A stretch of 23,146 nucleotides of DNA from an uncultured Collinsella sp. (GCA_959600835.1 CAUGNQ010000029.1:1-23146); one strand, 5' to 3'. Positions 1-10,267 are shown, counted from the first letter of the stretch. The notes: generated by a model from the letters alone, not told the origin. Numbers and translations: made by a program.

Positions 1-65
1 GAGTTCCGCACGCAAAGAAGGCCACTTAATGTGGCCTTCGTCTTGCGCAGGACTGCCCGAGCAGG
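1..65. repeat. Hairpin repeat element, copy 1
   Basis: This stretch is a near-copy of 18359-18422. Both begin GAGTTCCGCAC, share the core GGCCACTTAATGTGGCC, and continue with GCAGGACTG and GAGCAGG. The core forms a 9-bp stem with a TTAAT loop (GAAGGCCAC against GTGGCCTTC), and outer bases extend the pairing. It lies just past the 3' end of the minus-strand gene that stops at 107. Read on the minus strand, the stem is followed by a short T-rich stretch, so it may act as a terminator. The window edge may truncate it. Confidence 0.6.
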
Positions 66-106
66 CAATCAAATATATTGCGGGCGGGCACGCGGCCCAG
101 TCGGCT

Positions 107-1312
107 TTACGACAGCGCAATACCGCCAAGCCAGCCCCAACGCACGCCAGAGCCAGTACCATAGAAGCTAATAAACGAATCAAGCGACTTAGACGTAATG
201 GCACCCTCGTTGCTCATAACGATGCCGCCGCCAACGTAGATACCCACATGACCGTAGATAAGGCCCGGAGCACCCGTGCCGCTGTGCGAGGAATCGGCCA
301 CGATCATGCCCACCTGCAGCGCCGAGCGGTCGGAGCTATAGCACCAGGCGTTGAACATGTCACACGCGTTGCCGCCAAAATAGCCCACGCCGGCATTGCG
401 GAAGACGTTGGTAACCCAGGCAGCACACCAGCCCTGGCCGGGAGAAGGCGTCGAGTAGCACGCATTGACGACGGCCTGCTGCTTGCCCGAACCGCCCGTC
501 TGTTGCGGGGTGCCGCCGGCATACGAGCCGCCACCCGAGCTCGAGCCACCCGAAGAAGAGCCCGTGTTCGCAGAGGCCGCGGCTGCCGCAGCCGCCTTCC
601 TAGCGGCCTCCTCAGCCTGGGCGGCAGCGAGGATCTCGGAATCGCGCTGAGCCATGAGTTCCTTGACGTCGTCGGAAAGACCGTTCAGCACGGTCTGGAC
701 TTCTTGCTGCTTGGCCTGCATATCCTGCATCTGAGCCGTCTGCTGGTCCTTGAGTTTCTCCAGGTCGGCCTTTTGTGATTCGAGCTCGGTCTTCTGTGCG
801 TCGAGCTCAGCCTGAATCGTCTGGATATCCTCGATGGCATCGCGGTCGCTCTTGTTGATCTTCTCAACGTAATGCGCGTTGGCGACGAGTTCCTCAAACG
901 AGCCAGAGGCCAGCAGCAGCGACAGGATGTTCGTGCCGCCGGACTTGTAGCTGGCGGCCACGCGATCGGAAAGGTCGTTGCGCTTCTTCTTGAGCTCGGC
1001 CTTCTTTTCATCGATCTGGGCCTGCGTGTCGTCAATCTTGCCCTGGACATTCTCGATGTCGTTGAGGGTCTGGGCATTCTTGTTGGCCAGCGCCGCATAC
1101 TCATTTGCGATGCTGTCGAGCTGGGCCTGAACCTCGTCGAGCTGGGCCTGGGCGGCATTCAATTTATCGGTGGTTTCTTTGGAAGCCTCCGCCGCATGGG
1201 CGCGAGTGGGCAGGCCAAAAAGAACTGCCGCAGAAGCGGCGCCGAACAGGGCCTTAAGGGCAGTGCGGCGCGAGAGCTCCTGGGAAAGGATGGAATCGCT
1301 GTTTGGTGACAT
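107..1312 (-). CDS. Exported coiled-coil protein with C-terminal CHAP/NlpC-like cysteine peptidase domain
   Basis: The 401-residue protein is probably a secreted peptidoglycan hydrolase, or a division-linked hydrolase of the PcsB/CwlO style. It starts with a twin-arginine type signal (SRRTALKALFG, Arg15-Arg16), a hydrophobic stretch and a likely cleavage site after AHA at about residue 40. Residues 45-235 are a long charged coiled coil rich in K, E, Q and D. An Ala-rich then Gly/Ser-rich linker covers about 236-275. Residues 280-401 look like a CHAP or NlpC/P60 fold, with candidate catalytic Cys296 (GWCAAWV) and His355 (YGHVGIYVGGG). The coiled coil is typical of proteins in which it controls the hydrolase. 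The start is an ATG with a GGAG ribosome site. The choice between CHAP and NlpC/P60 is not settled by eye. Confidence 0.8.
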   Translation of the reverse strand: MSPNSDSILSQELSRRTALKALFGAASAAVLFGLPTRAHAAEASKETTDKLNAAQAQLDEVQAQLDSIANEYAALANKNAQTLNDIENVQGKIDDTQAQIDEKKAELKKKRNDLSDRVAASYKSGGTNILSLLLASGSFEELVANAHYVEKINKSDRDAIEDIQTIQAELDAQKTELESQKADLEKLKDQQTAQMQDMQAKQQEVQTVLNGLSDDVKELMAQRDSEILAAAQAEEAARKAAAAAAASANTGSSSGGSSSGGGSYAGGTPQQTGGSGKQQAVVNACYSTPSPGQGWCAAWVTNVFRNAGVGYFGGNACDMFNAWCYSSDRSALQVGMIVADSSHSGTGAPGLIYGHVGIYVGGGIVMSNEGAITSKSLDSFISFYGTGSGVRWGWLGGIALS

Positions 1313-1578
1313 ATGTACTCCGTTACATGCTTATTTATATGTCGCTCAACTCATACATATTAGCGTACATATGGCGCGTCCCAACGATTTCCACGAACGG
1401 CAGGAAACTACAAGGTCGGCGGCTCGTAAGCAATTGTCAAATTTGAGGTAACAATTGAGCAAGCTCTTATATGAGTACGTTAACATAATCCTCTGCTTTT
1501 CCTACAGTGCACCATTTGGGCGTCCCCGCCTGCGCTATACTCCCCTCTAGAAGTGTTCCTGATTCGATAGGAGACTAC
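1313..1578. promoter_or_regulatory. Divergent intergenic region between the cell-wall protein gene and galE
   Basis: No gene is seen here. A 9-bp inverted repeat (CATATGTAC at 1310-1318, GTACATATG at 1365-1373) brackets the minus-strand leader and includes that gene's start codon. A second inverted repeat, CAATTGT at 1431-1437 and ACAATTG at 1451-1457, encloses the small palindrome CAAATTTG. A candidate -10 for galE is TATACT at 1536-1541, about 38 bases before the ATG, with no convincing -35. The galE ribosome site is the ATAGGAGA at 1566-1573. Confidence 0.35.
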
Positions 1579-2640
1579 ATGTCCAAAGCACTCGACCCCA
1601 AAGACACCTGCGTCCTCGTTACCGGTGGCGCCGGCTTTATCGGCTCGCACACCGTCGTTCAGCTGCTCGAGGGTGGCTACCAGGTCGTCATCGTCGATGA
1701 TCTCTCCAACTCCAGCGCCGTCGCCGTCGACCGCGTCAAGACCATCGTGGGCGACGAGGCCGCCAAGAACCTCACCTTCTACGAGGCCAACGTGCTCGAC
1801 CGCGATGCGATGAACAAGATCTTCGATACCCATCAGATCGACCGTGTCATCCACTTTGCCGGCTTTAAGGCCGTCGGCGAGTCGGTGAGCAAGCCCGTCG
1901 AGTACTACCACAACAACATCGAGAACACCCTGGTGCTCATCGACGTCATGCGCAACCATGGCTGCAAGTCCATCATCTTCTCGAGCTCCTCGACCGTCTA
2001 CGGCGACCCGGACAACCCGCCCGTCACCGAGGAAGACCCCAAGAAGCCCGCAACCAACCCCTATGGCTGGACCAAGTGGATGATCGAGCAGATCCTTATG
2101 GACGTCCACACCGCCGACCCCGAGTGGGACGTCGTGCTGCTCCGTTACTTCAACCCCATCGGCGCTCATCCGTCGGGCCTGATCGGCGAGGACCCCAACG
2201 GCATCCCCAACAACCTGGTGCCCTATGTCGCCCAGGTCGCCGTGGGCAAGCTCGAGGCCGTTCAGGTCTTTGGCAACGACTACCCCACCCCCGACGGCAC
2301 CGGCGTGCGCGACTACATCCACGTGTGCGATCTGGCCTCTGGTCACGTTGCCGCCCTTAACTGGATGAACGGCAAGACCGGCGTCGAGATCTTTAACCTG
2401 GGCACCGGCACCGGCACCTCGGTACTCGAGGTCGTCGCCGCCTTCTCCAAGGCTTGTGGCAAGGAGCTGCCCTACGTGATCCGCGAGCGCCGCGCCGGCG
2501 ACATCGCTGCCAACTGGTGCGATGCCTCCAAGGCCGAGCGCATGATGGGCTGGAAGGCCCAGTACGACATCGCGGACATGTGCCGCGATAGCTGGAACTG
2601 GCAGAGCCACAACCCCAACGGCTTCGCCGACGCCGAGTAG
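1579..2640 (+). CDS. galE: UDP-glucose 4-epimerase
   Basis: GalE interconverts UDP-galactose and UDP-glucose in the cytosol (Leloir pathway and supply of galactosyl donors for the cell surface). It is an extended short-chain dehydrogenase fold. The NAD-binding motif GGAGFIGSH is near the N-terminus, SSSSTVYGDP holds the catalytic Ser/Thr region, and the YxxxK catalytic pair is in NPYGWTKWM. The 353-residue length is close to the family's usual 330-350. I start at the ATG at 1579 because it follows an AGGAGA ribosome site at good spacing. The frame stays open upstream to 1507 but lacks a site there. A strong terminator follows, so it looks monocistronic. No galK or galT is in the window. Confidence 0.93.
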   Translation: MSKALDPKDTCVLVTGGAGFIGSHTVVQLLEGGYQVVIVDDLSNSSAVAVDRVKTIVGDEAAKNLTFYEANVLDRDAMNKIFDTHQIDRVIHFAGFKAVGESVSKPVEYYHNNIENTLVLIDVMRNHGCKSIIFSSSSTVYGDPDNPPVTEEDPKKPATNPYGWTKWMIEQILMDVHTADPEWDVVLLRYFNPIGAHPSGLIGEDPNGIPNNLVPYVAQVAVGKLEAVQVFGNDYPTPDGTGVRDYIHVCDLASGHVAALNWMNGKTGVEIFNLGTGTGTSVLEVVAAFSKACGKELPYVIRERRAGDIAANWCDASKAERMMGWKAQYDIADMCRDSWNWQSHNPNGFADAE

Positions 2641-2662
2641 CAAAAACCTACATACCGCTCTT

Positions 2663-2696
2663 GCCCCGATCTCACGTTGTGAGGTCGGGGCTTTTT
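2663..2696 (+). terminator. Intrinsic terminator of galE
   Basis: An 11-bp GC-rich stem (2663-2673 with 2681-2691, one G-U pair) with a 7-base loop is followed by TTTTT. It lies 22 bases after the galE stop. Confidence 0.85.
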
Positions 2697-2740
2697 CATG
2701 GCATGTAACCATTCGCCGAAAATCGACCAACTTTTTTATC

Positions 2741-2860
2741 TTGCCTGTACATGTTTAAACAACATGTTTTACAATAGGCGTATCGAATCAGAACATCGGA
2801 GGCGGACTGCACACCCATCGGCAGGCCGACCCCACAACAAGAAGGTTGGTGAGCGCATTC
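2741..2860 (+). promoter_or_regulatory. malQ promoter region with TTGTTTAAACAA-like operator
   Basis: ATGTTTAAACAA at 2751-2762 is one base off the palindrome TTGTTTAAACAA and sits inside a wider inverted repeat, CATGTT (2750-2755) and AACATG (2761-2766). A candidate -10, TACAAT, is at 2770-2775, so the palindrome would overlap the -35 to -10 spacer. The same GTTTAAAC core recurs twice between the GntR regulator and the PTS gene. The ribosome site GGTGAG at 2849-2854 selects the ATG at 2861. Operator function is inferred. Confidence 0.45.
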
Positions 2861-4366
2861 ATGGAGCGTGCAAGCGGCGTCCTCATGCCCGTCTCATCTC
2901 TGCCCGGACCATACGGAATCGGCGGCTTTGGCTGGAATGCCTACGACTTCGTCGATTTTCTCGCCTCGTGCAAACAACATTACTGGCAGATTCTGCCCCT
3001 TACGACGACCAGCTATGGCGATTCGCCCTATCAGTCGTTCTCGGCCCGCGCAGGCAACCCCAACTTTATCGACTTTGCCGAGCTTATCGAGGCAGGGTAT
3101 CTGGAGCAGCGCGATATCGATGGCGTGTATCTGGGATCCGACCCCAGCAATGTCGACTACGGTGCCATCTTTGGTGGCCGCCGTCAGATTCTCGACCGCG
3201 CCGCCGAGCGCTTTGCTGCCGACAAGCCGGCCGATTTCGATGACTTTATCCAGGCCAACGAGGACTGGCTCATCCCCTACTGTGAGTTCATGACCGTCAA
3301 AGAGGAGTGCGGTCTCAAGGCGTTTTGGGAGTGGCCCGCGGAGCTCCGCACCCGCGGCGAGGCTTCCGCCAAGGTCTGCGCCGACCATCCGGCGCGTATG
3401 CTCTACCACCAGATGACGCAGTACTTCTTCGATCGCCAGTGGAGCCGCCTCAAGGCCTATGCCAACGAGCGCGACATTCTCATCATCGGCGACCTGCCCA
3501 TCTATGTCTCGCGTGACTCCGTCGAGATGTGGGCGACGCCTGAGCTCTTTAAGATCGACACCGCCGGCAATCCCGTGAGCGTCGCCGGCACGCCGCCCGA
3601 CCAGTTCTCGGCCACCGGCCAGTACTGGGGCAACCCCATCTACGACTGGGACGCCATGGAGTCCGACGGCTTCTCCTGGTGGGAGGGCCGCATTCGCGCC
3701 GCCCTCGACATGTACGACGTCATCCGCCTGGATCACTTCCGCGGCTTCGAGGCCTATTGGGAGGTGCCGTTCTCCTCGCCCGATTCGTCCTACGGTTCGT
3801 GGACGCAGGGTCCCGGCCTCAAGTTCTTCAAGACGCTCGAGGAAAAGCTCGGCACGCTGCCCATCATCGCCGAGGACCTGGGCTTCCTCACCCCCGGCGT
3901 CATCGACATGCGCGACAACTCGGGCTTCCCCGGCATGAAGATCCTGCAGTTTGCCTTTGAGGGCACCAACTCGTACTACCTGCCGCATAACTACATCGCC
4001 AACACCGTCGCCTATGTGGGCACCCACGATAACGAGACGGCGCGCGGTTGGTTTGAGGGAACGGCCACCCCGCGTCAGCGCGAGCAGGCAGCCCTGTACA
4101 CCCATCAGCAGGCCGGCGAACCCATGGCAGATGCACTCAATCGCACCATCGCCGCCAGCGTGAGCGACACGTGCATCTACACCATGCAGGACCTGCTCAA
4201 CTTGGGCAACGAGGCGCGCATCAACACCCCTGCCACGTTGGGCGGCAACTGGACCTGGCGCATGCTCGACGGCGCCATCACCCGCGAGCTCGAGCACAAA
4301 CTCACCGACTGGACCGAGACCTACTTCCGCATCCCGTCGGAAGCCGAAATCGAGCTTCCTCAATAG
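2861..4366 (+). CDS. malQ: 4-alpha-glucanotransferase (amylomaltase, GH77)
   Basis: MalQ transfers alpha-1,4-glucan segments between malto-oligosaccharides in the cytosol. It releases glucose and builds longer chains that glycogen phosphorylase can use. The 501-residue length fits bacterial amylomaltases. GH77 motifs are intact: the nucleophile Asp291 in RLDHFRGF, the acid/base Glu338 in IAEDLG, and Asp390 in GTHDNET. The N-terminal SLPGPYGIGGFG and the DSPYQSFSARAGNP substrate-loop region are also characteristic. I prefer the ATG at 2861 over the upstream TTG at 2846 because GGTGAG lies at the right distance. glgP follows in the same direction. The upstream region carries a possible operator shared with the PTS and ABC genes, which supports a role in alpha-glucan use. 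Confidence 0.95.
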   Translation: MERASGVLMPVSSLPGPYGIGGFGWNAYDFVDFLASCKQHYWQILPLTTTSYGDSPYQSFSARAGNPNFIDFAELIEAGYLEQRDIDGVYLGSDPSNVDYGAIFGGRRQILDRAAERFAADKPADFDDFIQANEDWLIPYCEFMTVKEECGLKAFWEWPAELRTRGEASAKVCADHPARMLYHQMTQYFFDRQWSRLKAYANERDILIIGDLPIYVSRDSVEMWATPELFKIDTAGNPVSVAGTPPDQFSATGQYWGNPIYDWDAMESDGFSWWEGRIRAALDMYDVIRLDHFRGFEAYWEVPFSSPDSSYGSWTQGPGLKFFKTLEEKLGTLPIIAEDLGFLTPGVIDMRDNSGFPGMKILQFAFEGTNSYYLPHNYIANTVAYVGTHDNETARGWFEGTATPRQREQAALYTHQQAGEPMADALNRTIAASVSDTCIYTMQDLLNLGNEARINTPATLGGNWTWRMLDGAITRELEHKLTDWTETYFRIPSEAEIELPQ

Positions 4367-4415
4367 GAGCTACCGCGCCCGACCCCTCCCCACCGTGCGG
4401 ACGCGCTTGCTTTTT

Positions 4416-4456
4416 CCCGCGCGAGCCCACCCCAATCCCCTCGCGCGGGCTTCTTA
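4416..4456 (+). terminator. Hairpin terminator between malQ and glgP, weak U-tract
   Basis: A 9-bp stem, CCCGCGCGA (4416-4424) with TCGCGCGGG (4441-4449), is followed by CTTCTTA rather than a clean T run. No clear separate promoter is visible in the 40 bases before glgP. Partial read-through from malQ is therefore likely, giving lower glgP expression from a shared transcript (inference). Confidence 0.6.
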
Positions 4457-4495
4457 TGAATTGCAGACATGAAACAACCCATCACAGGAGAAAAC

Positions 4496-6763
<2,268 letters not shown>

Positions 6764-6788
6764 TTCGGTTTCATCGCCCATCCTCTTG

Positions 6789-6823
6789 AAAACGGAGCCA
6801 CGGCAACGCGGCTCCGTTTTTTG
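6789..6823 (+). terminator. Intrinsic terminator of glgP
   Basis: AAAACGGAGCC (6789-6799) pairs with GGCTCCGTTTT (6810-6820) around a 10-base loop, and the T run continues to 6822. It is placed 25 bases after the glgP stop. Confidence 0.88.
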
Positions 6824-6862
6824 TGCCCGCACGTTACCCTGTGATCCGACTCGGCCAAACAA

Positions 6863-7078
6863 TCTCGATCCATAACAACTACTCAACCAAAACGGTCCCA
6901 GCTGTTACAGATTGAGACATACCGGCCCCTCCCCTTGGGTTTATCTCAATCTGTAACATCTAGCAGGTGAAATTCGCCTTTGGTGTTACAGATTTAGATG
7001 AAATGGTTAGCTCAGCGGAACCGCCTCGATCTGTAACATCTAACGTCCGAAATCGGCCCTATCCGTTACAGATCGAGA
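6863..7078. repeat. Array of three 55-bp palindrome-ended repeats
   Basis: Three units of exactly 55 bp lie at 6863-6917, 6944-6998 and 7024-7078, with spacers of 26 and 25 bp that are unlike each other. Each unit ends in TGTTACAGATTGAGA or a close variant and begins with its reverse complement, so the ends are 15-bp inverted repeats. The first unit's left end is the most decayed. Between the ends there is a conserved asymmetric part: CTA at unit positions 17-19, then AAA at 27-29, G at 33 and C at 35. By hand alignment about 31 of 55 columns are identical in all three. The array fills the gap between the convergent glgP and ABC genes. No cas genes or ORFs go with it and the function is unknown. 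Confidence 0.8.
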
Positions 7079-7111
7079 CAAACGACCGGTCAGACAGTCC
7101 CAACACAAAGA

Positions 7112-7150
7112 AAGGCTCCCCTCTCGCCCAGTGGACGGGAGGGGAGCCTT
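7112..7150 (-). terminator. Terminator of the ABC transporter operon
   Basis: A perfect 12-bp stem (AAGGCTCCCCTC at 7112-7123, GAGGGGAGCCTT at 7139-7150). Read on the minus strand it is followed by TTTCTTTG. It lies about 70 bases past the ATPase stop and could also stop weak plus-strand transcription. Confidence 0.75.
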
Positions 7151-7218
7151 ATATGTGACCGCGGCAAAAGGATGGCAAAGCCGCAGTCGCCCAAAGGGAG
7201 GGCCTGGATGCACCGGGC

Positions 7219-8418
7219 CTAGATAAGGTTCTTGCCAGACACCTTATCGAAGAGATGAGTCGCGTTCTTCTCGAACTTGAACCAGATGGGGTCGCCAGCC
7301 TTGAGCGCGCCCTTGGCCTCGAGGTCGACGACGGGGATAATCAGGACAAACTGGCCGTCGGGAGCGGTCACGTGGACATGCTCGGTCGAGCCCATGAGCT
7401 CGGTCACCTCGACGGTGCCCTGGAGCGCACCCTCCTCGCCCTTGTCGGCAAGCAGAATCTGCTCGGGACGCACGCCGGCCGTGATCTCCTTCACGTCGCC
7501 GCCGTCCCAGTTGAGAGCAAGCTGAGCGCAGGTCTCGGGGGCGAGCGCCACGTTCATATCCTCGGTCTTGACGGTAAAGCCGTTGCCCGAGCGCACCAGC
7601 TGGGCATCGAAGAAGTTCATCTGCGGCACGCCGATAAAGCCGGCGACGAAGATGTTCGCGGGATGGTTGAAGACCTCCTGCGGGGTGGCGATCTGCTGGA
7701 CGACGCCATCCTTCATGACCACGATACGGTCACCGAGGGTCATAGCCTCGGTCTGGTCGTGAGTAACATAAATGAACGTGCCCTTGATCTCATGACGCAG
7801 CTTAATGAGCTCGGCGCGCATCTGGTTACGAAGCTTAGCATCCAGGTTGGACAGGGGCTCGTCCATCAGAAAGACCTTGGGGTCACGTACGATGGCGCGG
7901 CCGATGGCGACACGCTGACGCTGGCCGCCGGAGAGTGCCTTGGGCTTACGGTCAAGATACTCGGTAATACCCAGGATCTCGGCAGCGGAGCGAACCTTGC
8001 GGTCGATCTCGTCCTTGGGGACCTTCTTGAGCTCGAGCGTAAACGCCATGTTCTCGTACACCGTCATATTGGGGTACAGAGCATAGCTCTGGAACACCAT
8101 GGCGATGTCGCGGTCCTTGGGAGCGACGTCGTTGACGCGCTTGCCGTCGATGAGCACGTCGCCCGAGGTGATATCCTCCAGGCCGGCGACCATGCGCATC
8201 GTCGTGGACTTACCGCAGCCAGAGGGGCCAACGAGGACGATGAACTCCTGGTCGTGAACGGTGAGGTTGAAGTCCTCTACAGCGAGCACACCGTCCTCGG
8301 TAACCTTGAGGTTGTGCTTCTTCTCCTCGGTCTTCTTCTTTTTGCCAAAGAAGCCCTTCTTTTTTGACTCGTTGTTGGGATACACCTTCTGAACATGTTT
8401 GAGAACGATCTCGGCCAT
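7219..8418 (-). CDS. Sugar ABC transporter ATPase, MsmK/UgpC/MalK type, with a Lys-rich insertion
   Basis: This cytosolic ATPase powers the two permeases upstream. Walker A is GPSGCGKST (about 64-72), the Q-loop is Gln110, the signature is LSGGQRQR (162-169), Walker B is VFLMDEP (182-188), and the switch His is in THDQTEA. A C-terminal OB-type regulatory region follows, as in MalK/MsmK. The 399 residues exceed the usual 365-375. The excess is near residues 15-42, where KKKGFFGKKKKTEEKK interrupts the first strands before the Walker A. That stretch is not typical of the family. The ribosome site is GAAAGG. It is the last gene of a minus-strand operon of SBP, permease, permease and ATPase. Such ATPases often serve several sugar importers, so the substrate cannot be assigned from this gene alone. 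Confidence 0.92.
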   Translation of the reverse strand: MAEIVLKHVQKVYPNNESKKKGFFGKKKKTEEKKHNLKVTEDGVLAVEDFNLTVHDQEFIVLVGPSGCGKSTTMRMVAGLEDITSGDVLIDGKRVNDVAPKDRDIAMVFQSYALYPNMTVYENMAFTLELKKVPKDEIDRKVRSAAEILGITEYLDRKPKALSGGQRQRVAIGRAIVRDPKVFLMDEPLSNLDAKLRNQMRAELIKLRHEIKGTFIYVTHDQTEAMTLGDRIVVMKDGVVQQIATPQEVFNHPANIFVAGFIGVPQMNFFDAQLVRSGNGFTVKTEDMNVALAPETCAQLALNWDGGDVKEITAGVRPEQILLADKGEEGALQGTVEVTELMGSTEHVHVTAPDGQFVLIIPVVDLEAKGALKAGDPIWFKFEKNATHLFDKVSGKNLI

Positions 8419-8436
8419 GTCTCTACCTTTCGATAC

Positions 8437-8461
8437 GCGGCGCCGCGCTGAGAGGCGCCGC
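8437..8461 (-). other. Intercistronic hairpin before the ATPase gene
   Basis: GCGGCGCC (8437-8444) pairs with GGCGCCGC (8454-8461) in the 68-base gap between permease and ATPase genes. It has no T run, so it looks like an mRNA processing or stability element rather than a terminator. Confidence 0.45.
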
Positions 8462-8486
8462 CAAAACTTGCAAAACAGTTACGGCA

Positions 8487-9326
8487 TCAGCCCTTGACGG
8501 CACCTGCCACCACACCGTCGATGATGTACTTCTGGCAGAAGATGTACATGATGACGATGGGGACAACGACCATCATGATGCAGGCCATCATGGGGCCGAG
8601 CTCGACGTGGCCATAGCCGCCACGGAAGTACTGGATCAAGATAGGAATGGTCTTGTACTTGGTGGAGTCGAGCGTAAGGTAGGGCAGCAGATAGTCGTTC
8701 CAGACCCACATGGTCTCAAGGATGCCGACCGAAAGATAGGTGGGCTTCATGATGGGGAGAACGATCTTAAAGAACACCTGGACCGGGTTGCAGCCGTCAA
8801 TCATGGCCGCTTCCTCAATCTCGAGCGGGATGTTCTTGACGAAGCCGGCGAACATAAAGACCGCGAGGCCCGCGCCAAAACCGAGGTAGATGAAGCAGAT
8901 GTTAAACGGCGTGTTAAAGCCGATGCGGTCCGCGAGGTTGGACAGCGTGAACATGAGCATCTGGAACGGTACGACCATCGAGAAGACGAACAGGTAATAG
9001 AAGAAGTTCGAGATCTTGCTGTTGACGCGCACCACGTACCAAGCGCACATGGAGCAGCACACCAGAATCAGCACGACCGACGTGACCGTGATGATAAGCG
9101 AGTACATAAACGCCGAGGCAAAGCCCTGCTCGTTCAGAGCGTGCACGTAGTTTGCGAGGCCGTTGAACGTCTCGGGCGTGAGCAGATCGAACGCCGTGGT
9201 GGTGCTGATTGCGGTCGCTTTCTTAAAGGAATTGAGCGCAATCATGAACACGGGGTAGATCCATGCGAGCGACAGGATCGTAAAGAAGATCGAGAGCGCG
9301 CGGTTGATAGCCTTATCGCGTTTCAT
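8487..9326 (-). CDS. Carbohydrate ABC transporter permease, MalG/UgpE type (CUT1)
   Basis: This is the second inner-membrane subunit of the sugar importer. The 279 residues carry about six hydrophobic segments, starting with one at about 12-33. The ATPase-coupling EAA loop is EEAAMIDGCNPVQVFFKIVLPIMKP, seen in part as EEAAMIDGCNPVQ, with the usual Gly and the proline-ended helix. The C-terminus is a hydrophobic segment followed by YIIDGVVAGAVKG, a typical MalG-family end. Its start codon overlaps the stop of the preceding permease gene as TAATG, so the two are translationally coupled. CUT1 permeases of this type import oligosaccharides. A malto-oligosaccharide substrate is inferred from the neighbours only. 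Confidence 0.92.
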   Translation of the reverse strand: MKRDKAINRALSIFFTILSLAWIYPVFMIALNSFKKATAISTTTAFDLLTPETFNGLANYVHALNEQGFASAFMYSLIITVTSVVLILVCCSMCAWYVVRVNSKISNFFYYLFVFSMVVPFQMLMFTLSNLADRIGFNTPFNICFIYLGFGAGLAVFMFAGFVKNIPLEIEEAAMIDGCNPVQVFFKIVLPIMKPTYLSVGILETMWVWNDYLLPYLTLDSTKYKTIPILIQYFRGGYGHVELGPMMACIMMVVVPIVIMYIFCQKYIIDGVVAGAVKG

Positions 9327-10180
9327 TACTGCTGCACCTCCTTGGACCTCGTGGCCTTAAGCTGGATCATAGAAATAGCGACAACCAGGATGCAGAAGAT
9401 AACTGCCTTGGCCTGACCGATGCCCTGCCATGCGATGCCAGCACGCGAATAGAACGTGTTGTAGATGTTCAGGGCGAGCATCTCGGTGGAGTGCGCCGGG
9501 GCGCCACCGGTAAGGGCGAGGTTCTGGTCGAACAGCTTAAAGCCGTTGGTGATGGACAGGAACAGACAGATGGTGATCGTCGGCATCAGGTTAGGGATCT
9601 TAACCTTCCAAAACGTCTGCCATGCCGTGGCGCCGTCGACCTTGGCGGCCTCGATGTAGTCGGACGGAATGGACTGCAGACCAGCGATGTAGATGATCAT
9701 CATGTAGCCGACCTGCTGCCACAGGGTCAGGATGATAAGGCCCCAGAAGCCAGCAGCAGAGTTAAGGGCGATGAGCTGGGCGCCCACGTTGGAGAGCAGG
9801 CAGTTGATCAGAATCTGCCAAATGTAGCCCAGCACGATGCCGCCGATCAGGTTAGGCATAAAGAAGATCGTACGGAAGATGTTGGTGCCCTTGAGCGCCT
9901 TGCGGGTGAGCGCCTGCGCGATGGCCAGCGCGATCACGTTGATAAGCACCGTCGACAGGAAGGCAAACGCCACGGTAAAGAAGAACGACGTGGAGAACTG
10001 CGGGTCGGTCAGTGCGCGCACGTAGTTCTCGATACCGACAAAGTGCGCGTTATTGATGGTAATAAACTGGCAGAACGAGAGATAGAAACCCTGGATAAAG
10101 GGAATCACGAACCCGATCATAAACGCCAGGCACGTGGGCAGCATAAAGAGCGGCCACCAGCGTTTGAGTGCTTTGCCCAT
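9326..10180 (-). CDS. Carbohydrate ABC transporter permease, MalF/UgpA type (CUT1)
   Basis: This is the first membrane subunit of the importer, 284 residues with six predicted hydrophobic segments. The EAA loop is in SDYIEAAKVDGATAWQTFWKV. It begins MGKALKRWWPLFMLPTCLAF, a short basic cytosolic tail entering the first helix. It lacks the large periplasmic insert of Escherichia coli MalF, as is normal for Gram-positive homologues. The ribosome site is GAAAGGA. An 88-base gap holding a strong hairpin separates it from the binding-protein gene, and the downstream permease overlaps its stop codon. Confidence 0.92.
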   Translation of the reverse strand: MGKALKRWWPLFMLPTCLAFMIGFVIPFIQGFYLSFCQFITINNAHFVGIENYVRALTDPQFSTSFFFTVAFAFLSTVLINVIALAIAQALTRKALKGTNIFRTIFFMPNLIGGIVLGYIWQILINCLLSNVGAQLIALNSAAGFWGLIILTLWQQVGYMMIIYIAGLQSIPSDYIEAAKVDGATAWQTFWKVKIPNLMPTITICLFLSITNGFKLFDQNLALTGGAPAHSTEMLALNIYNTFYSRAGIAWQGIGQAKAVIFCILVVAISMIQLKATRSKEVQQ

Positions 10181-10200
10181 AGAAGGGTCCTTTCAATATG

Positions 10201-10236
10201 CAGGGGGCGGGCAAACCTACGTCTGCCCGCCCCCTG
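10201..10236 (-). other. Strong intercistronic hairpin between SBP and permease genes
   Basis: A perfect 13-bp stem, CAGGGGGCGGGCA (10201-10213) with TGCCCGCCCCCTG (10224-10236), has a 10-base loop and no T tract on the minus strand. Its placement after the binding-protein gene matches stem-loops that protect or process mRNA so that binding protein exceeds permease, as known for malE-malF in enteric bacteria. The analogy is an inference. Confidence 0.65.
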
Positions 10237-10267
10237 TCGCTAATCAGATAGCTTGGGCAGCAACTGC

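Noticed and set aside
2894..4363. Long antisense open frame opposite malQ (489 codons)
   Set aside because: Composition is the usual high-GC mirror of a real gene (G, V, D, L-rich with no domain pattern). malQ on the other strand has intact catalytic motifs.
6863..7078. CRISPR array reading of the 55-bp repeats
   Set aside because: There are only three units, the units are longer than usual CRISPR repeats, they diverge strongly between the palindromic ends, and no cas genes are present.
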